The notes: generated by a model from the letters alone, not told the origin. 64,000 bases of DNA from Verrucosispora sp. WMMD573 (GCF_027497175.1 NZ_CP114901.1:5084001-5148000); one strand, 5' to 3'; positions 9,197-18,203 are shown, counted from the stretch's first letter. Numbers and translations are program-made.

Positions 9197-9571
9197 ATGG
9201 CGCGGTACTTGATCTCGTTCAACGACGGCGCGATGGACCACATCCCCGACGAGGATTGGCCCGACGTGGGCAAGGCGGCGCACGCGGTGACCCAGGAGGC
9301 CGTGAACGCCGGGGTGTTCGTGTTCGGCGCCGGACTACAGCGGCAGCGGGCCAGCGTCGTGGCCACGGACGGGCTGGTGACCGACGGCCCGTACCCGGAG
9401 ACGAAGGAGGTCATCGGCGGATTCGTGGTCGTCGACGTGGCGGAACGCGAGGAGGCGCTGGCGTGGGCCGCCAAGATCGCCGTCGCTTGCCGGTGCGCGC
9501 AGGAGGTGCGGCAGCTCATGCCGGACCCCGAGACCGACGAGATGCTACGCCAGGCCGGCCTACGAGGCTGA
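9197..9571 (+). CDS. DGPF/YCII-related protein, partner of the ECF42 sigma factor
   Basis: A 124-residue single-domain protein with the ferredoxin-like YCII/DGPF core. The signature is TDGPYPETKEVIGGFVVVDV, followed by EEALAWAAKIA. The family lacks a known reaction but is consistently encoded next to ECF42 sigma genes. A good AAGGAG precedes the ATG. A strong hairpin follows about 50 bases after the stop. Confidence 0.9.
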   Translation: MARYLISFNDGAMDHIPDEDWPDVGKAAHAVTQEAVNAGVFVFGAGLQRQRASVVATDGLVTDGPYPETKEVIGGFVVVDVAEREEALAWAAKIAVACRCAQEVRQLMPDPETDEMLRQAGLRG

Positions 9572-9622
9572 CCTTCCGCCGTTCGGTTGTCTTTCGGTCC
9601 GTTCTGGCCCAATGGGTCAGGT

Positions 9623-9659
9623 GCGGGTGCCCGGACTCCCCCGTTGTCCGGGCACCCGC
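9623..9659. terminator. Hairpin terminator after the ECF42/DGPF pair
   Basis: 14-base arms (GCGGGTGCCCGGAC and complement) enclose a 9-base loop. The hairpin ends 31 bases before the MoxR start, so the next operon should have its own promoter or depend on read-through. Confidence 0.75.
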
Positions 9660-9690
9660 GTCACGACGACGCGACCGAGGAGCACAGCCC

Positions 9691-10749
9691 ATGCGGAGCA
9701 CCATCAACAGCGCCACCGTGAGCGAGCTGGACGCCCCAGGCGGGCACGCGGACCACACCCGGCTGCTGGAGCAGACCCTGTTCGAGGTGAAGCGGGTGAT
9801 CGTCGGCCAGGATCGACTGGTGGAGCGGCTGTTGACCGCCTTGCTGGCCCGGGGTCACTGCCTGCTGGAAGGCGTTCCCGGCGTGGCCAAGACCCTCGCC
9901 GCGGAGACTCTGGCCACAGCGGTGGGCGGCAGCTTCGCCCGAATCCAGTTCACCCCCGACCTGGTGCCGTCGGACCTGATCGGAACCCGGATCTACCGAG
10001 CCTCGACTGAGACGTTCGACGTCGAGCTGGGGCCGGTCATGGCCAATCTGGTCCTCGCCGACGAGATCAACCGAGCCCCGGCCAAGGTGCAGTCGGCGCT
10101 GTTGGAGGTGATGGCCGAGGGACATGTCTCGATCGGTGGACGGACCTACCCGGTCCCCACGCCGTTCCTGGTGCTGGCCACTCAGAACCCGATCGAGTCC
10201 GAGGGCGTCTATCAACTGCCCGAGGCGCAACGGGACCGCTTTCTGATGAAGATCATGGTCGACTATCCAACCGACGACGAGGAACTGGGCATCCTCTACC
10301 GGATGGGCGCCGGCACCCCGGCCGCCCGGCCGGTGCTGGACCCGCCCCGGCTGGCGGCGTTACAGGCCCGGTCCCGCGAGGTCTTCGTCCATCACGCCCT
10401 GGCCGAGTACGTCGTACGGCTGGTGCTGGCCACCCGCGACCCGCGCCGGTTCGGGCTACCTGACGTGGCCGCGCAGCTGGCGTACGGTGCCAGCCCTCGC
10501 GCCACCCTCGGTCTGGTCGCCGCCGCCCGGGCGCTGGCGTTGCTGCGTGGCCGCGACTACGTGCTCCCCGCGGACGTGCGGGAGATCGCCGGCGAGGTGC
10601 TCGCCCATCGGCTGGTCCTCTCCTTCGACGCGGTCGCAGACGACGTCGACCCCGGCGAACTGGTGCGGCAGGTCGTCGAGGCGGTACCACCCCCACAGAT
10701 CGCTCCCGCCCAGGAGGTCCAGGGGCCGGGCCTGGGGACGGCGGCATGA
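9691..10749 (+). CDS. MoxR-family AAA+ ATPase
   Basis: A 352-residue cytoplasmic ATPase of the MoxR group, proposed to act as a chaperone in metal insertion or complex assembly with VWA partners. Visible parts are Walker A (GVPGVAKT, about residues 57-64), Walker B (LVLADEINRAPAKVQSALLEVM), sensor 1 (FLVLATQNPIESEGVYQLPEAQRDRF) and the lid domain. The ATG follows GAGGAG. Its stop overlaps the DUF58 start by four bases, as expected of a MoxR-DUF58-VWA operon. Confidence 0.95.
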   Translation: MRSTINSATVSELDAPGGHADHTRLLEQTLFEVKRVIVGQDRLVERLLTALLARGHCLLEGVPGVAKTLAAETLATAVGGSFARIQFTPDLVPSDLIGTRIYRASTETFDVELGPVMANLVLADEINRAPAKVQSALLEVMAEGHVSIGGRTYPVPTPFLVLATQNPIESEGVYQLPEAQRDRFLMKIMVDYPTDDEELGILYRMGAGTPAARPVLDPPRLAALQARSREVFVHHALAEYVVRLVLATRDPRRFGLPDVAAQLAYGASPRATLGLVAAARALALLRGRDYVLPADVREIAGEVLAHRLVLSFDAVADDVDPGELVRQVVEAVPPPQIAPAQEVQGPGLGTAA

Positions 10750-11729
10750 ACGAGAACGCGACGAGCCTCGGGCACCTGGCGCCGCAGCGCCGGCTGCGCC
10801 GGCTGGAGCTGACCATCACCCGCCGGCTCGACGGCTTGCTGCACGGCCAGCACCTGGGCCTGCTGCCCGGCCCGGGCAGCGAGCCGGCGGGCAGCCGGGA
10901 GTACCGCCCCGGCGAGGACGAGGTACGCCGGATGGACTGGTCGGTGACCGCGCGAACGACCGTGCCGCACGTGCGTACCGTCGACGCCGACCGGGAGCTG
11001 ACCACCTGGGCGCTGGTGGACGCGACGCCCAGCATGGACTTCGGCACCGCCGAGCTGGAGAAGCGGGAACTGGCGGTGGCGGCCGTCGCCGCCGTCGGCT
11101 TCCTCACCGCCGGCTCCGGCAACCGGCTCGGCGCGCATCTGCTCGGGGATACCGGAGTGCGCCGGTTCCCCGCCCGCACCGGCCGATACCACCTGCTCAG
11201 CCTGCTGCGCACCCTGATGGAGGTGCCCCGCGGCCGACCGGCCAGCGACCCCGTGCCGCTGGCCGAGGCCATCGACGGGTTGCGCCGGTCGGCCGGCCGC
11301 CGCGGGCTGACGGTGGTCGTCTCCGACTTCCTGGACGGCCTACCCGACGAGGGCGTCGCCGGCGCCGGAGGCGGTCCCCCGGACTGGGAGCGACCGCTAC
11401 GGCGGCTGGCCGCGCGGCACCAGGTGCTCGCGGTCGAGGTCCGCGATCCGCGCGAGCTGGAGCTGCCCGACGTCGGCCTGATCACGCTGCTCGACCCGGA
11501 GAGCGGGCGACGGCGCGAGGTCGCCACCGGCAGCCGCCGGCTGCGTGACCGCTATGCGGCGGCCGCCGCCGCACAACGGCTGGCCGTGGCGCGGGCGCTG
11601 CGCCGGGCCGGCGCGGTCCACCTACCGCTGAGCACCGACCGGGACTGGATCGCCGACATCGTCCGGCACGTCCACACCCAGCGCCGGCTGGCCCGGGCGA
11701 CCCGACCGACGCACGGAGGAGCCGCGTGA
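10746..11729 (+). CDS. DUF58 domain-containing protein
   Basis: A 327-residue protein with the DUF58 signature SREYRPGEDEVRRMDWSVTAR at about residues 49-69. A degenerate VWA-like strand (LVDATPSMDF) follows. DUF58 proteins accompany MoxR ATPases and are thought to act with them at the membrane. No membrane helix is evident, unlike many longer DUF58 proteins. It overlaps both neighbours by four bases, so translation is probably coupled. Confidence 0.92.
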   Translation: MNENATSLGHLAPQRRLRRLELTITRRLDGLLHGQHLGLLPGPGSEPAGSREYRPGEDEVRRMDWSVTARTTVPHVRTVDADRELTTWALVDATPSMDFGTAELEKRELAVAAVAAVGFLTAGSGNRLGAHLLGDTGVRRFPARTGRYHLLSLLRTLMEVPRGRPASDPVPLAEAIDGLRRSAGRRGLTVVVSDFLDGLPDEGVAGAGGGPPDWERPLRRLAARHQVLAVEVRDPRELELPDVGLITLLDPESGRRREVATGSRRLRDRYAAAAAAQRLAVARALRRAGAVHLPLSTDRDWIADIVRHVHTQRRLARATRPTHGGAA

Positions 11730-12676
11730 GCTGGGAATCCCCCGAACGGCTGTGGCTGCTGGCCGGGGTGGCCGCCCTGGTGGTCGGGTACCTGGTGCGT
11801 CAGCGCCGACACAGCCGGTACGCCGTCCGGTTCACCAACCTGCGCCTGCTGGACAAGGTGGCACCGGCCCGCCCGGCGTGGCGCCGGCACGTACCGGCCG
11901 CGCTGTTCATCGCGATGCTGGCGCTGCTGGTGGTCGGCTTCGCCCGCCCGACCGACGAGGTACGGGTACCCCGGGAACGGGCGACCGTCATCGTGGCCGT
12001 CGACGTGTCCCGGTCCATGCTCGCCGACGACGTACCGCCGGACCGGCTGCTCGCGGCCCGGGAAGCGGCCCGTGAGTTCGTGGCCGACCTGCCGGCGGAG
12101 TTCAACGTCGGGCTGGTGGCCTTCGCCGGCAGCGCGTCGGTGATGGTCGCACCGGGCGGCGACCGTGAGTCGGTCACCGCCGGCATCGACCAGCTCGACG
12201 AGGGTGTCACCGGCCGACCGGGAACGGCGATCGGCGAGGCCATCCACGCCTCGCTGGAATCGATCCGCACCCTGGACGCGCAGGCCGCCGAGGATCCGCC
12301 GCCGGCAAGGGTGGTGGTGCTCTCCGACGGGGCGAACACCTCGGGACGGGACCCGGCGCAGGCCGCCGCCGACGCCGTGCAGGCCGGCGTACCGGTCGAC
12401 ACCATCTCCTTCGGCACCCCCGACGGACGCATCGGCGGCGGCCAGTCGGTCCCGGTCGACGGGGAGACCCTGCGCGCCGTGGCCGAGCAGGCCGGTGGCG
12501 GCCACTACCAGGCGGGCAGCGGCGACGAGTTGCGATCCGCGTACGCCGACATCGGCTCGTCGGTCGGTCATCGGCTGGAGCGTCAGGACGTGTCGGCGCG
12601 GTTCATCGGCGCCGGCCTGGTGCTCGCCCTGCTGGCCGCCGCCGGCTCCCTGTTCTGGTTCTCCCGACTGCCCTGA
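11726..12676 (+). CDS. Membrane-anchored VWA domain protein (BatA-like)
   Basis: 316 residues. Helices lie near residues 8-22 and 55-71 (LFIAMLALLVVGFA), then a VWA domain with an intact MIDAS start DVSRSM and later TGRPGTAIGEAI and VVLSDGANTSG. A C-terminal helix (FIGAGLVLALLAAAGSLFW) closes it. This N- and C-terminally anchored layout matches BatA-type proteins, which present a metal-dependent adhesion domain outside the membrane. It completes the MoxR-DUF58-VWA set. Confidence 0.92.
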   Translation: MSWESPERLWLLAGVAALVVGYLVRQRRHSRYAVRFTNLRLLDKVAPARPAWRRHVPAALFIAMLALLVVGFARPTDEVRVPRERATVIVAVDVSRSMLADDVPPDRLLAAREAAREFVADLPAEFNVGLVAFAGSASVMVAPGGDRESVTAGIDQLDEGVTGRPGTAIGEAIHASLESIRTLDAQAAEDPPPARVVVLSDGANTSGRDPAQAAADAVQAGVPVDTISFGTPDGRIGGGQSVPVDGETLRAVAEQAGGGHYQAGSGDELRSAYADIGSSVGHRLERQDVSARFIGAGLVLALLAAAGSLFWFSRLP

Positions 12677-12714
12677 CGGCCGTCTTTCGAACCTCTTCGA
12701 GGAGGGGACATCGC

Positions 12715-13629
12715 ATGCACAGCACGATTGCGGGGTTGGGTGAACCGCGCGGACCACGCTTCGTCTCGCCTGCCCTGCCGGCCGACGAGCAGCCGCCCGC
12801 TTCCCCTGCGGTCGCGGCAGTCCCGGCCGCGCCGACGGCACCCGACCCGGCGGTCGGGAACCCGGAGCCTGCCGTCGGAGCGCCGCGATGGCCCCGGCTG
12901 CTGCTGGCCGGGCTGACCGTGGTGGCGGTGTCGACAGGTGCCGGCGGCGTCGCCGGGCACCTCACCGCCGGCGACGCACCGGCAGCCAGCCCGGGCTCCG
13001 CGCCGGCCGGTCCGACCGGGAGTACGGCGGCCGACCTGGTCACCGCCGCCGACCAGGTGCTGGCTGGAGTGGTGTCGGTGCGGGTGACCAGCGGTGGCCG
13101 GGGCGCCTCCGGATCGGGGTTCCTGATCGACGACCGGGGACACGTGGTCACCAACAACCACGTGGTGGCCGGCGGCAACACGTTCCAGGTGGTCGGCCGG
13201 GACGGCCGTCGGCTCACCGCGCGGTTGGTCGGCCGTGACCCGGGTACGGACATCGCCGTGCTGCGGGTCGATCCGGGCAACGGGCTGCGCCCGCTGCCGC
13301 TGGCCACGGCCGGCCAGACGCGGGTCGGTGAGCCGGTGCTCGCGGTCGGTTCGCCGCTCGGGCTCTCCGGCACGGTGACCGCCGGGATCGTCAGCGCGCT
13401 GGACCGGCCGGTTCGTCTCGGCGCTGGGGCGCGGCAGCCGGCCTTGCAGACAGACGCGTCCATCAACCCCGGAAACTCCGGTGGTCCACTCGTCAACGGC
13501 CGGGGCGAGGTGGTGGGCGTGAACACCGCCATCGCCACACTGGAGGGCAGCGGCAACATCGGAATCGGCTTCGCCATCCCGGTCGAGCGGGCGGCTCAGG
13601 TGGCACAGGGGCTGATCGCGAGAGGATAA
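12715..13629 (+). CDS. HtrA/DegP-like S1C serine protease, membrane anchored, no PDZ domain
   Basis: A 304-residue protease. A Pro/Ala-rich cytoplasmic segment (1-58) and one helix (about 60-82) lead to a trypsin-like domain. The catalytic triad is complete: His149 in TNNHVV, Asp179 in GTDIAVL, Ser255 in NPGNSGGPL. The protein ends right after the protease fold, so the C-terminal PDZ domain of classic HtrA is absent. It lies 38 bases after the VWA gene and 7 bases before a response regulator, suggesting an envelope-stress role, which is inference. Confidence 0.92.
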   Translation: MHSTIAGLGEPRGPRFVSPALPADEQPPASPAVAAVPAAPTAPDPAVGNPEPAVGAPRWPRLLLAGLTVVAVSTGAGGVAGHLTAGDAPAASPGSAPAGPTGSTAADLVTAADQVLAGVVSVRVTSGGRGASGSGFLIDDRGHVVTNNHVVAGGNTFQVVGRDGRRLTARLVGRDPGTDIAVLRVDPGNGLRPLPLATAGQTRVGEPVLAVGSPLGLSGTVTAGIVSALDRPVRLGAGARQPALQTDASINPGNSGGPLVNGRGEVVGVNTAIATLEGSGNIGIGFAIPVERAAQVAQGLIARG

Positions 13630-13636
13630 CTGACAG

Positions 13637-14332
13637 ATGCGGCTGCTCGTGGTGGAGGACGAAGAGGATCTGGCCGGCGCGCTGCGGGTCGGGCTGGCCC
13701 GGGCCGGCTACGCCGTCGATCTCGCCGCCGACTCGGCGCAGGCGTACGACCTGCTGCTGGTAAACGCGTACGACCTGATGTTGCTCGACGTCAATCTGCC
13801 CGATGGCGACGGGTTCGCGCTGTGTCGGGCGATCCGGTCCGGCACGGTCGAGGTGGCCGGCGGGCGGGATCTTCGGGTGCTGATGCTCACCGCCCGCGGT
13901 GCGTTGACCGACCGGGTGCGTGGCCTGGACGAGGGTGCCGACGACTATCTGGTGAAACCGTTCGCGCTCGTCGAGTTGCTGGCGCGGGTGCGGGCGCTGC
14001 TGCGCCGGGACACCGGCGGCACCGGAGTGGTCCTCACCGTGGGCGCGTTGACCCTGGACGTGGCGCGACAGGAGGCCCGCCGGGGCAGCCGGCAGTTGCA
14101 CCTGACCCGGAAGGAGTTCGGCGTCCTGGAGTACCTGATGACCCGTCCCGGGCAGGTGGTGCCGGCCGAGGAGTTGCTGGAGCACGTCTGGGACGCCAAC
14201 GCCGACCCGTTCACCGAGACCGTCCGGGTCACCGTGGGTACGCTGCGGCGCAAACTCACCGGTGGTGGCGACGACCCGGCGATCGAGACCGTCGTCGGGC
14301 GCGGCTACCGGCTGCGGGAGGTGCTGGCGTGA
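13637..14332 (+). CDS. OmpR/PhoB-family response regulator
   Basis: 231 residues. The receiver domain is canonical: acidic pocket in LLVVEDEEDLAGAL, phosphoacceptor Asp in LMLLDVNLPDGDG, Thr in MLTARG and Lys in YLVKPFA. The winged-helix output domain carries LTRKEFGVLEYLMTRPGQVV and ETVRVTVGTLRRKL. It overlaps the kinase gene by four bases, so the pair is a cognate two-component system. Target genes are not known; the protease and MoxR operon upstream are plausible. Confidence 0.96.
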   Translation: MRLLVVEDEEDLAGALRVGLARAGYAVDLAADSAQAYDLLLVNAYDLMLLDVNLPDGDGFALCRAIRSGTVEVAGGRDLRVLMLTARGALTDRVRGLDEGADDYLVKPFALVELLARVRALLRRDTGGTGVVLTVGALTLDVARQEARRGSRQLHLTRKEFGVLEYLMTRPGQVVPAEELLEHVWDANADPFTETVRVTVGTLRRKLTGGGDDPAIETVVGRGYRLREVLA

Positions 14333-15537
14333 CTGTCTTCCGGTCGATCCGGTTCCGGCTGACCGTGCTCTACTCGACGCTGCTGTTCGCGCTTGCCGGC
14401 GCCGGGCTGCTGGTGGCGTACGTGGCGGTGGACCGGGCGGTCGATCCCAAGCCGATCACCAAGCGGTACGAGGCGCAGTTGGTCAAGCTCAAGAGCGACG
14501 GGCGTACGGTGCCGACCGGCACCACGCTCGAGGTGGCCGAGGTGCAGCAGATCGAGGACGAGGTGAACCTGCGGCTGTTGCAGACGGTTCGGGATTACTC
14601 GTTGATCGCCCTCGGCGGGCTCTTCGTGGCCAGCCTCGGCATCGGGTGGGTGCTCTCCGGCCGGGCGTTGCGTCCGGTCGGCGCGATCGCCCGCACCGCT
14701 CGGGAGATCCAGGCCACCGACCTGTCCCGCCGGATCCGCCTGACCGGTCCTCGCGACGAACTGCGCGAGCTCGGCGACACCATCGACTCGATGCTCGACC
14801 GGTTGGATCATGCCTTTCACGCCCAGCGGCAGCTCATCGACGACGCCTCGCATGAGCTGCGCAGCCCGTTGGCGATCATCCGAGCCAACCTCGACGCCTC
14901 GCTGACCGCGCCGCAGGCTGGTGAGCAGGAGCGTGCCGCGGCGGTGGCGACGATCGACCGGGCCACCACCCGGATGTCCCGGCTGGTCGAGGATCTGCTG
15001 GCCACGGCCCGTCGGGACGCCGACTCGATGTCCGACACGGACGTGGACCTCAGCATCGTGGCACGCGAGGCGGGCGACGACTTCGCCGCCCTGGCCACCG
15101 GTCGCGGGCTACGCCTGCGATACGCGCTCGGCCCGGATCTCACCCTGATCGGCGACCCGGACGCGTTGCGCCGGGCCGCCGGCAATCTGCTGTCCAACGC
15201 GGTACGCCTGTCCCCTCTCGGCGGGGCGATCAAGGTGGCCACCGGCCGGGTGGACGACTGGTTGTGGCTGGCCGTCGCCGACGAGGGCCCGGGTATCGCC
15301 GAGGCCGACCAGACCCGGGTCTTCGACCGGTTCTGGCGGGGCGAGGCCGGGCGGGGAGGCTCCGGTGGTGACCGGCGGACCGGGTTGGGGCTGGCCATCG
15401 TGCGGCAGATCGTCGAGTCGCACGGTGGACAGGTGGCGGTGTTCTCCCAGCCGGGTGCGGGCAGCACCTTCGTGTTGTGGCTGCCGGCCGCCGACCGGAC
15501 CGGGGACACTCGGCCGCCGACCAGCACGCCACTGTGA
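14329..15537 (+). CDS. Sensor histidine kinase
   Basis: 402 residues. The first helix (FRLTVLYSTLLFALAGAGLLVAYVAV) and second helix (LIALGGLFVASLGIGWVLSG) flank an extracytoplasmic loop of about 60 residues. A HAMP domain, the H-box (IDDASHELRSPLAII) and ATP-binding boxes N (NLLSNAV), G1 (VADEGPGI) and G2 (GLGLAIVRQIVESHGG) follow. All catalytic motifs are intact. The GTG start overlaps the regulator stop. The short sensor loop gives no clue to the signal. Confidence 0.95.
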   Translation: MTVFRSIRFRLTVLYSTLLFALAGAGLLVAYVAVDRAVDPKPITKRYEAQLVKLKSDGRTVPTGTTLEVAEVQQIEDEVNLRLLQTVRDYSLIALGGLFVASLGIGWVLSGRALRPVGAIARTAREIQATDLSRRIRLTGPRDELRELGDTIDSMLDRLDHAFHAQRQLIDDASHELRSPLAIIRANLDASLTAPQAGEQERAAAVATIDRATTRMSRLVEDLLATARRDADSMSDTDVDLSIVAREAGDDFAALATGRGLRLRYALGPDLTLIGDPDALRRAAGNLLSNAVRLSPLGGAIKVATGRVDDWLWLAVADEGPGIAEADQTRVFDRFWRGEAGRGGSGGDRRTGLGLAIVRQIVESHGGQVAVFSQPGAGSTFVLWLPAADRTGDTRPPTSTPL

Positions 15538-15650
15538 CTGTCATCCAACTGTCATCCAACCGTGCGGTCGACTCCAAGGTCGTTGCGCAAGGTGGTGATC
15601 GATCGGGACGGCGCGTCGAGTCGCCGGCATCAACGACGAAGGAGACCGCT

Positions 15651-15956
15651 GTGGTGATGCCGTGGCCTTGGCCGATGCCCGACGATCACTCCTTCCGGGC
15701 GCTGTGGGACGAGCCACAGCATCACGACGAGGATGTGCGTCTCGCCGCCCTGGTCGCGCAGCGGCTGAGCGCCGACTGGTCGACCCGCCGGCAGCAGATC
15801 ACGGTGATGGTGCAGAACCGGGTCGTGATCCTCACCGGCCTGGTCGCCAGCGCCGAGACCCGCCGCGCCGCCGGTGAGCTGGCCTGGGACATCGAGGGCG
15901 TGACGGACGTCTGCAACGCGCTACGGCTGGCCGGCCACCGGCGAGGTCGCCGCTGA
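15651..15956 (+). CDS. BON-domain protein
   Basis: About 101 residues. A Trp/Pro-rich opening (MPWPWPMPDDHSFRALW) precedes a BON domain (VRLAALVAQRLSADWSTRRQ, then VVILTGLVASAETRRAAGELAWDIEGVTDVCNAL). BON domains are thought to bind membranes or hydrophobic ligands. AAGGAGA lies six bases before the GTG I chose. The open frame extends upstream into the kinase gene, but that part is unlikely coding. It ends at a bidirectional terminator. Confidence 0.82.
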   Translation: MVMPWPWPMPDDHSFRALWDEPQHHDEDVRLAALVAQRLSADWSTRRQQITVMVQNRVVILTGLVASAETRRAAGELAWDIEGVTDVCNALRLAGHRRGRR

Positions 15957-15963
15957 TGAACTT

Positions 15964-16006
15964 CGGCTCGTCCACGGTGCCCGGCACCGGTGCCGTGGAC
16001 GAGCCG
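15964..16006. terminator. Bidirectional terminator between BON and STAS genes
   Basis: 14-base arms CGGCTCGTCCACGG and CCGTGGACGAGCCG enclose 15 bases, lying between two convergent genes. Confidence 0.8.
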
Positions 16007-16022
16007 GACCCGGACAGGCCGT

Positions 16023-16592
16023 CTATTCCGATGGGTCCGCTGCCGCAGCGTGATTCTGCAGGCGGGCGAGCGCGTCGGCGCGGTTGTCCGCGATCGGAAA
16101 CAGCTCGTCCAACCGGGTGACCCGGAGCACCTGACGGATCAGCGGCGAGGTCGACGCCACGCAGAGCAGTGCACCACGTTCCGTGGCGCCGCGATGAGCG
16201 CGAACGAGCAGCCCGAGCGCGGTGGAGTCGAGAAGGTCTGTCCGGCCGAGGTCCACCAGGACGTGTCCGCCCATGTCGGCCGCGTGCCGCAGCGCGATGC
16301 CGAGGGTGTCACCGGTGTCGAGGTCGACATCGCCGGCGACGGTCACCACGGTGACGGCACCGAGGTGCTCGATCCCGAGGATGCCACCGGGTACGCCGGC
16401 AGCGGCGGGGCCGAGTTGCGTGCAGTGCGCACAGCGGTGCGGACCGTCGGCGAGCGGGGAACCGCTCCAGCCGTGCTCCGACACCAGCGGCCACACCACC
16501 TCCGCCTCGGAGTGCGTCCGCGGCCCGGTAACCGTGTCACCGCAGTTGTCACAGGTCAGGGTGACCAGGTGGTCATCGAGAACGACGGCCAT
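16023..16592 (-). CDS. STAS-domain protein (anti-anti-sigma type) with Cys-rich N terminus
   Basis: 189 residues. The C-terminal STAS domain has the phospho-acceptor region RTDLLDSTALGLLVRAH with a conserved Ser, typical of anti-sigma antagonists that are switched by kinase and phosphatase. The N-terminal 75 residues carry CDNCG and CAHC, a possible zinc ribbon that is not part of standard SpoIIAA proteins. Start chosen at ATG with GGAAGGAG upstream. No RsbW-like kinase is next to it. Confidence 0.85.
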   Translation of the reverse strand: MAVVLDDHLVTLTCDNCGDTVTGPRTHSEAEVVWPLVSEHGWSGSPLADGPHRCAHCTQLGPAAAGVPGGILGIEHLGAVTVVTVAGDVDLDTGDTLGIALRHAADMGGHVLVDLGRTDLLDSTALGLLVRAHRGATERGALLCVASTSPLIRQVLRVTRLDELFPIADNRADALARLQNHAAAADPSE

Positions 16593-16804
16593 GGCGCGCT
16601 CCTTCCCAGGTCGGAGGGGTTGGAGTCCCACCCTGCCGGGGCCAGGTGGCGGGCACCGCGCGGACACATGACGGTTGGGTGACGAATCGCCTTCGCGCTG
16701 CTTGCGGGTCGGATGGGCGACGACGGTGTCGCGCACGTCGTCCCCTTTGAGACGATAGACGCAGAGAGATCAGTTGATCCCTGTGTGCGACGGGAGGTCG
16801 AAGA

Positions 16805-17911
16805 ATGCGAAAAGCACTACCCGCAGACGAGCCGGTCGGCACCCTGGACGTGGTGCACCGGTTCCGCGGCCCGATGCCCACCGGGGTGACCGTCTCGCAC
16901 CGCGGCCGGATCTTCGTCAATTTTCCCCGTTGGGGTGACGAGGTGCCCGCCACCGTGGTGGAACTGCGGCGCGGACGCGAGGTTCCCTACCCTGACCTGC
17001 GGTGGAACACACCGTCCGGCGACGACGATACGTCCGCGTTCGTGTCGGTGCAGAGTGTGGTGGTCGACCCGGCCGACCGGCTCTGGGTGCTCGACACGGG
17101 CAGCCCGCTGTTCCAACCGACCTCGCCCGGTGGGCCGAAGCTGGTCCGCGTGGACCTGAGAACCGACACCGTCGCCCAGGTGATCACTTTCCCGCCCGAG
17201 GTGGTGCTGCCCACGTCGTACCTCAACGACGTGCGCTTCGATCTGCGCCGCGGCGAGGCCGGCCTGGCATACATCACCGACAGCGCCGACGGTGCCCCCA
17301 ATGCCCTCATCGTGGTCGACCTGGCCAGCGGGGCGTCGTGGCGGCGACTCAACGACCACCCGTCCACGAAGGCCGCGCCGCTGGAGGACTACCGGCCGGT
17401 GGTCGAGGGACGCCCGTTCCTGGTCCGGCCCCCGGACGCGCCCCCGCAGCCGGTCGGTGTCGGTGCCGACGGCATCGCGATCTCCGCCGACGGCACCCGG
17501 CTGTACTACTGCGCCCTCGCCACCCGCCGCTGGTACAGCGTCGCCACCGAGGCCCTGGCCGACCGCGCCCTGAGCGACGCGGTGGTCGCCGCGACGGTGG
17601 TCGACGAGGGCGACAAGGGCGGCGGCGCCGACGGCCTGGAGTCCGACGACGCCGGGCGGATCTACCTCACCAACTACGAGCACAACGCGGTGCTGCGACG
17701 CCGGCCCGACGGCGAATACGAGACCGTGGTGCACGATGCCCGGCTGCTCTGGCCGGACACGCTCAGCGTGGCCGCCAACCGGCACCTCTACATCATCGCC
17801 AACCAGGTGCACCGGCAGCCGCCGTTCAACCGCGGTCGGGATCTGCGACGCAGGCCGTACGCCCTGTTCCGGACCCGCATCGACGCGGGTCCGGTGCTGC
17901 TGCGACCGTGA
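16805..17911 (+). CDS. Yellow/major royal jelly protein-like six-bladed beta-propeller
   Basis: 368 residues. Family-typical segments are GVTVSHRGRIFVNFPRW, VVVDPADRLWVLDTG, SYLNDVRFD, GLAYITDSADGAPNALIVVDL and DGIAISADGTRLYYCAL. This is the MRJP/Yellow family, a beta-propeller group related to SMP-30-like lactonases. No signal peptide is seen. Bacterial members have no established reaction. The ATG follows GGGAGG. Confidence 0.85.
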   Translation: MRKALPADEPVGTLDVVHRFRGPMPTGVTVSHRGRIFVNFPRWGDEVPATVVELRRGREVPYPDLRWNTPSGDDDTSAFVSVQSVVVDPADRLWVLDTGSPLFQPTSPGGPKLVRVDLRTDTVAQVITFPPEVVLPTSYLNDVRFDLRRGEAGLAYITDSADGAPNALIVVDLASGASWRRLNDHPSTKAAPLEDYRPVVEGRPFLVRPPDAPPQPVGVGADGIAISADGTRLYYCALATRRWYSVATEALADRALSDAVVAATVVDEGDKGGGADGLESDDAGRIYLTNYEHNAVLRRRPDGEYETVVHDARLLWPDTLSVAANRHLYIIANQVHRQPPFNRGRDLRRRPYALFRTRIDAGPVLLRP

Positions 17912-17920
17912 CGACCAGCA

Positions 17921-17957
17921 CGCCCCGATCGGGTGGAAACGTCACCCGACCGGGGCG
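17921..17957. terminator. Hairpin terminator after the MRJP-like gene
   Basis: 15-base arms CGCCCCGATCGGGTG and CACCCGACCGGGGCG pair with one mismatch around a 7-base loop, starting 10 bases after the stop codon. Confidence 0.7.
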
Positions 17958-18015
17958 GCTTGCCGCGCGCCGCGGATAGCGTCGGGGGGAATGCCCACGA
18001 GGTGAGGAGCGGGTC

Positions 18016-18186
18016 GTGACCGAGCCGGAGGAAGAACGCGAGAAAAGCGCGAAGACCGACCCGGTGCTGTTCTCCCCGGACGGCGACCCACACCACAATC
18101 CAGCACAGGCGCCGCTACCGGACGAGCACCCGCCGGTCACGTACTCCCACGACGGCGAAACCGACGTGATCGACGGCGAGCAGTAG
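18016..18186 (+). CDS. Small hydrophilic protein, unknown function
   Basis: A 56-residue ORF starting with GTG after a GAGGTGAGGAG ribosome site. It is rich in Glu, Asp, Pro and His (TEPEEEREKSAKTDPVLFSP, ending DVIDGEQ). Third positions are mostly G or C, and the frame ends 17 bases before the convergent glycosyltransferase gene. No domain is recognised. The ribosome site and codon use make it a likely gene. Confidence 0.55.
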   Translation: MTEPEEEREKSAKTDPVLFSPDGDPHHNPAQAPLPDEHPPVTYSHDGETDVIDGEQ

Positions 18187-18203
18187 AACCCACACGGCCC
18201 CGG

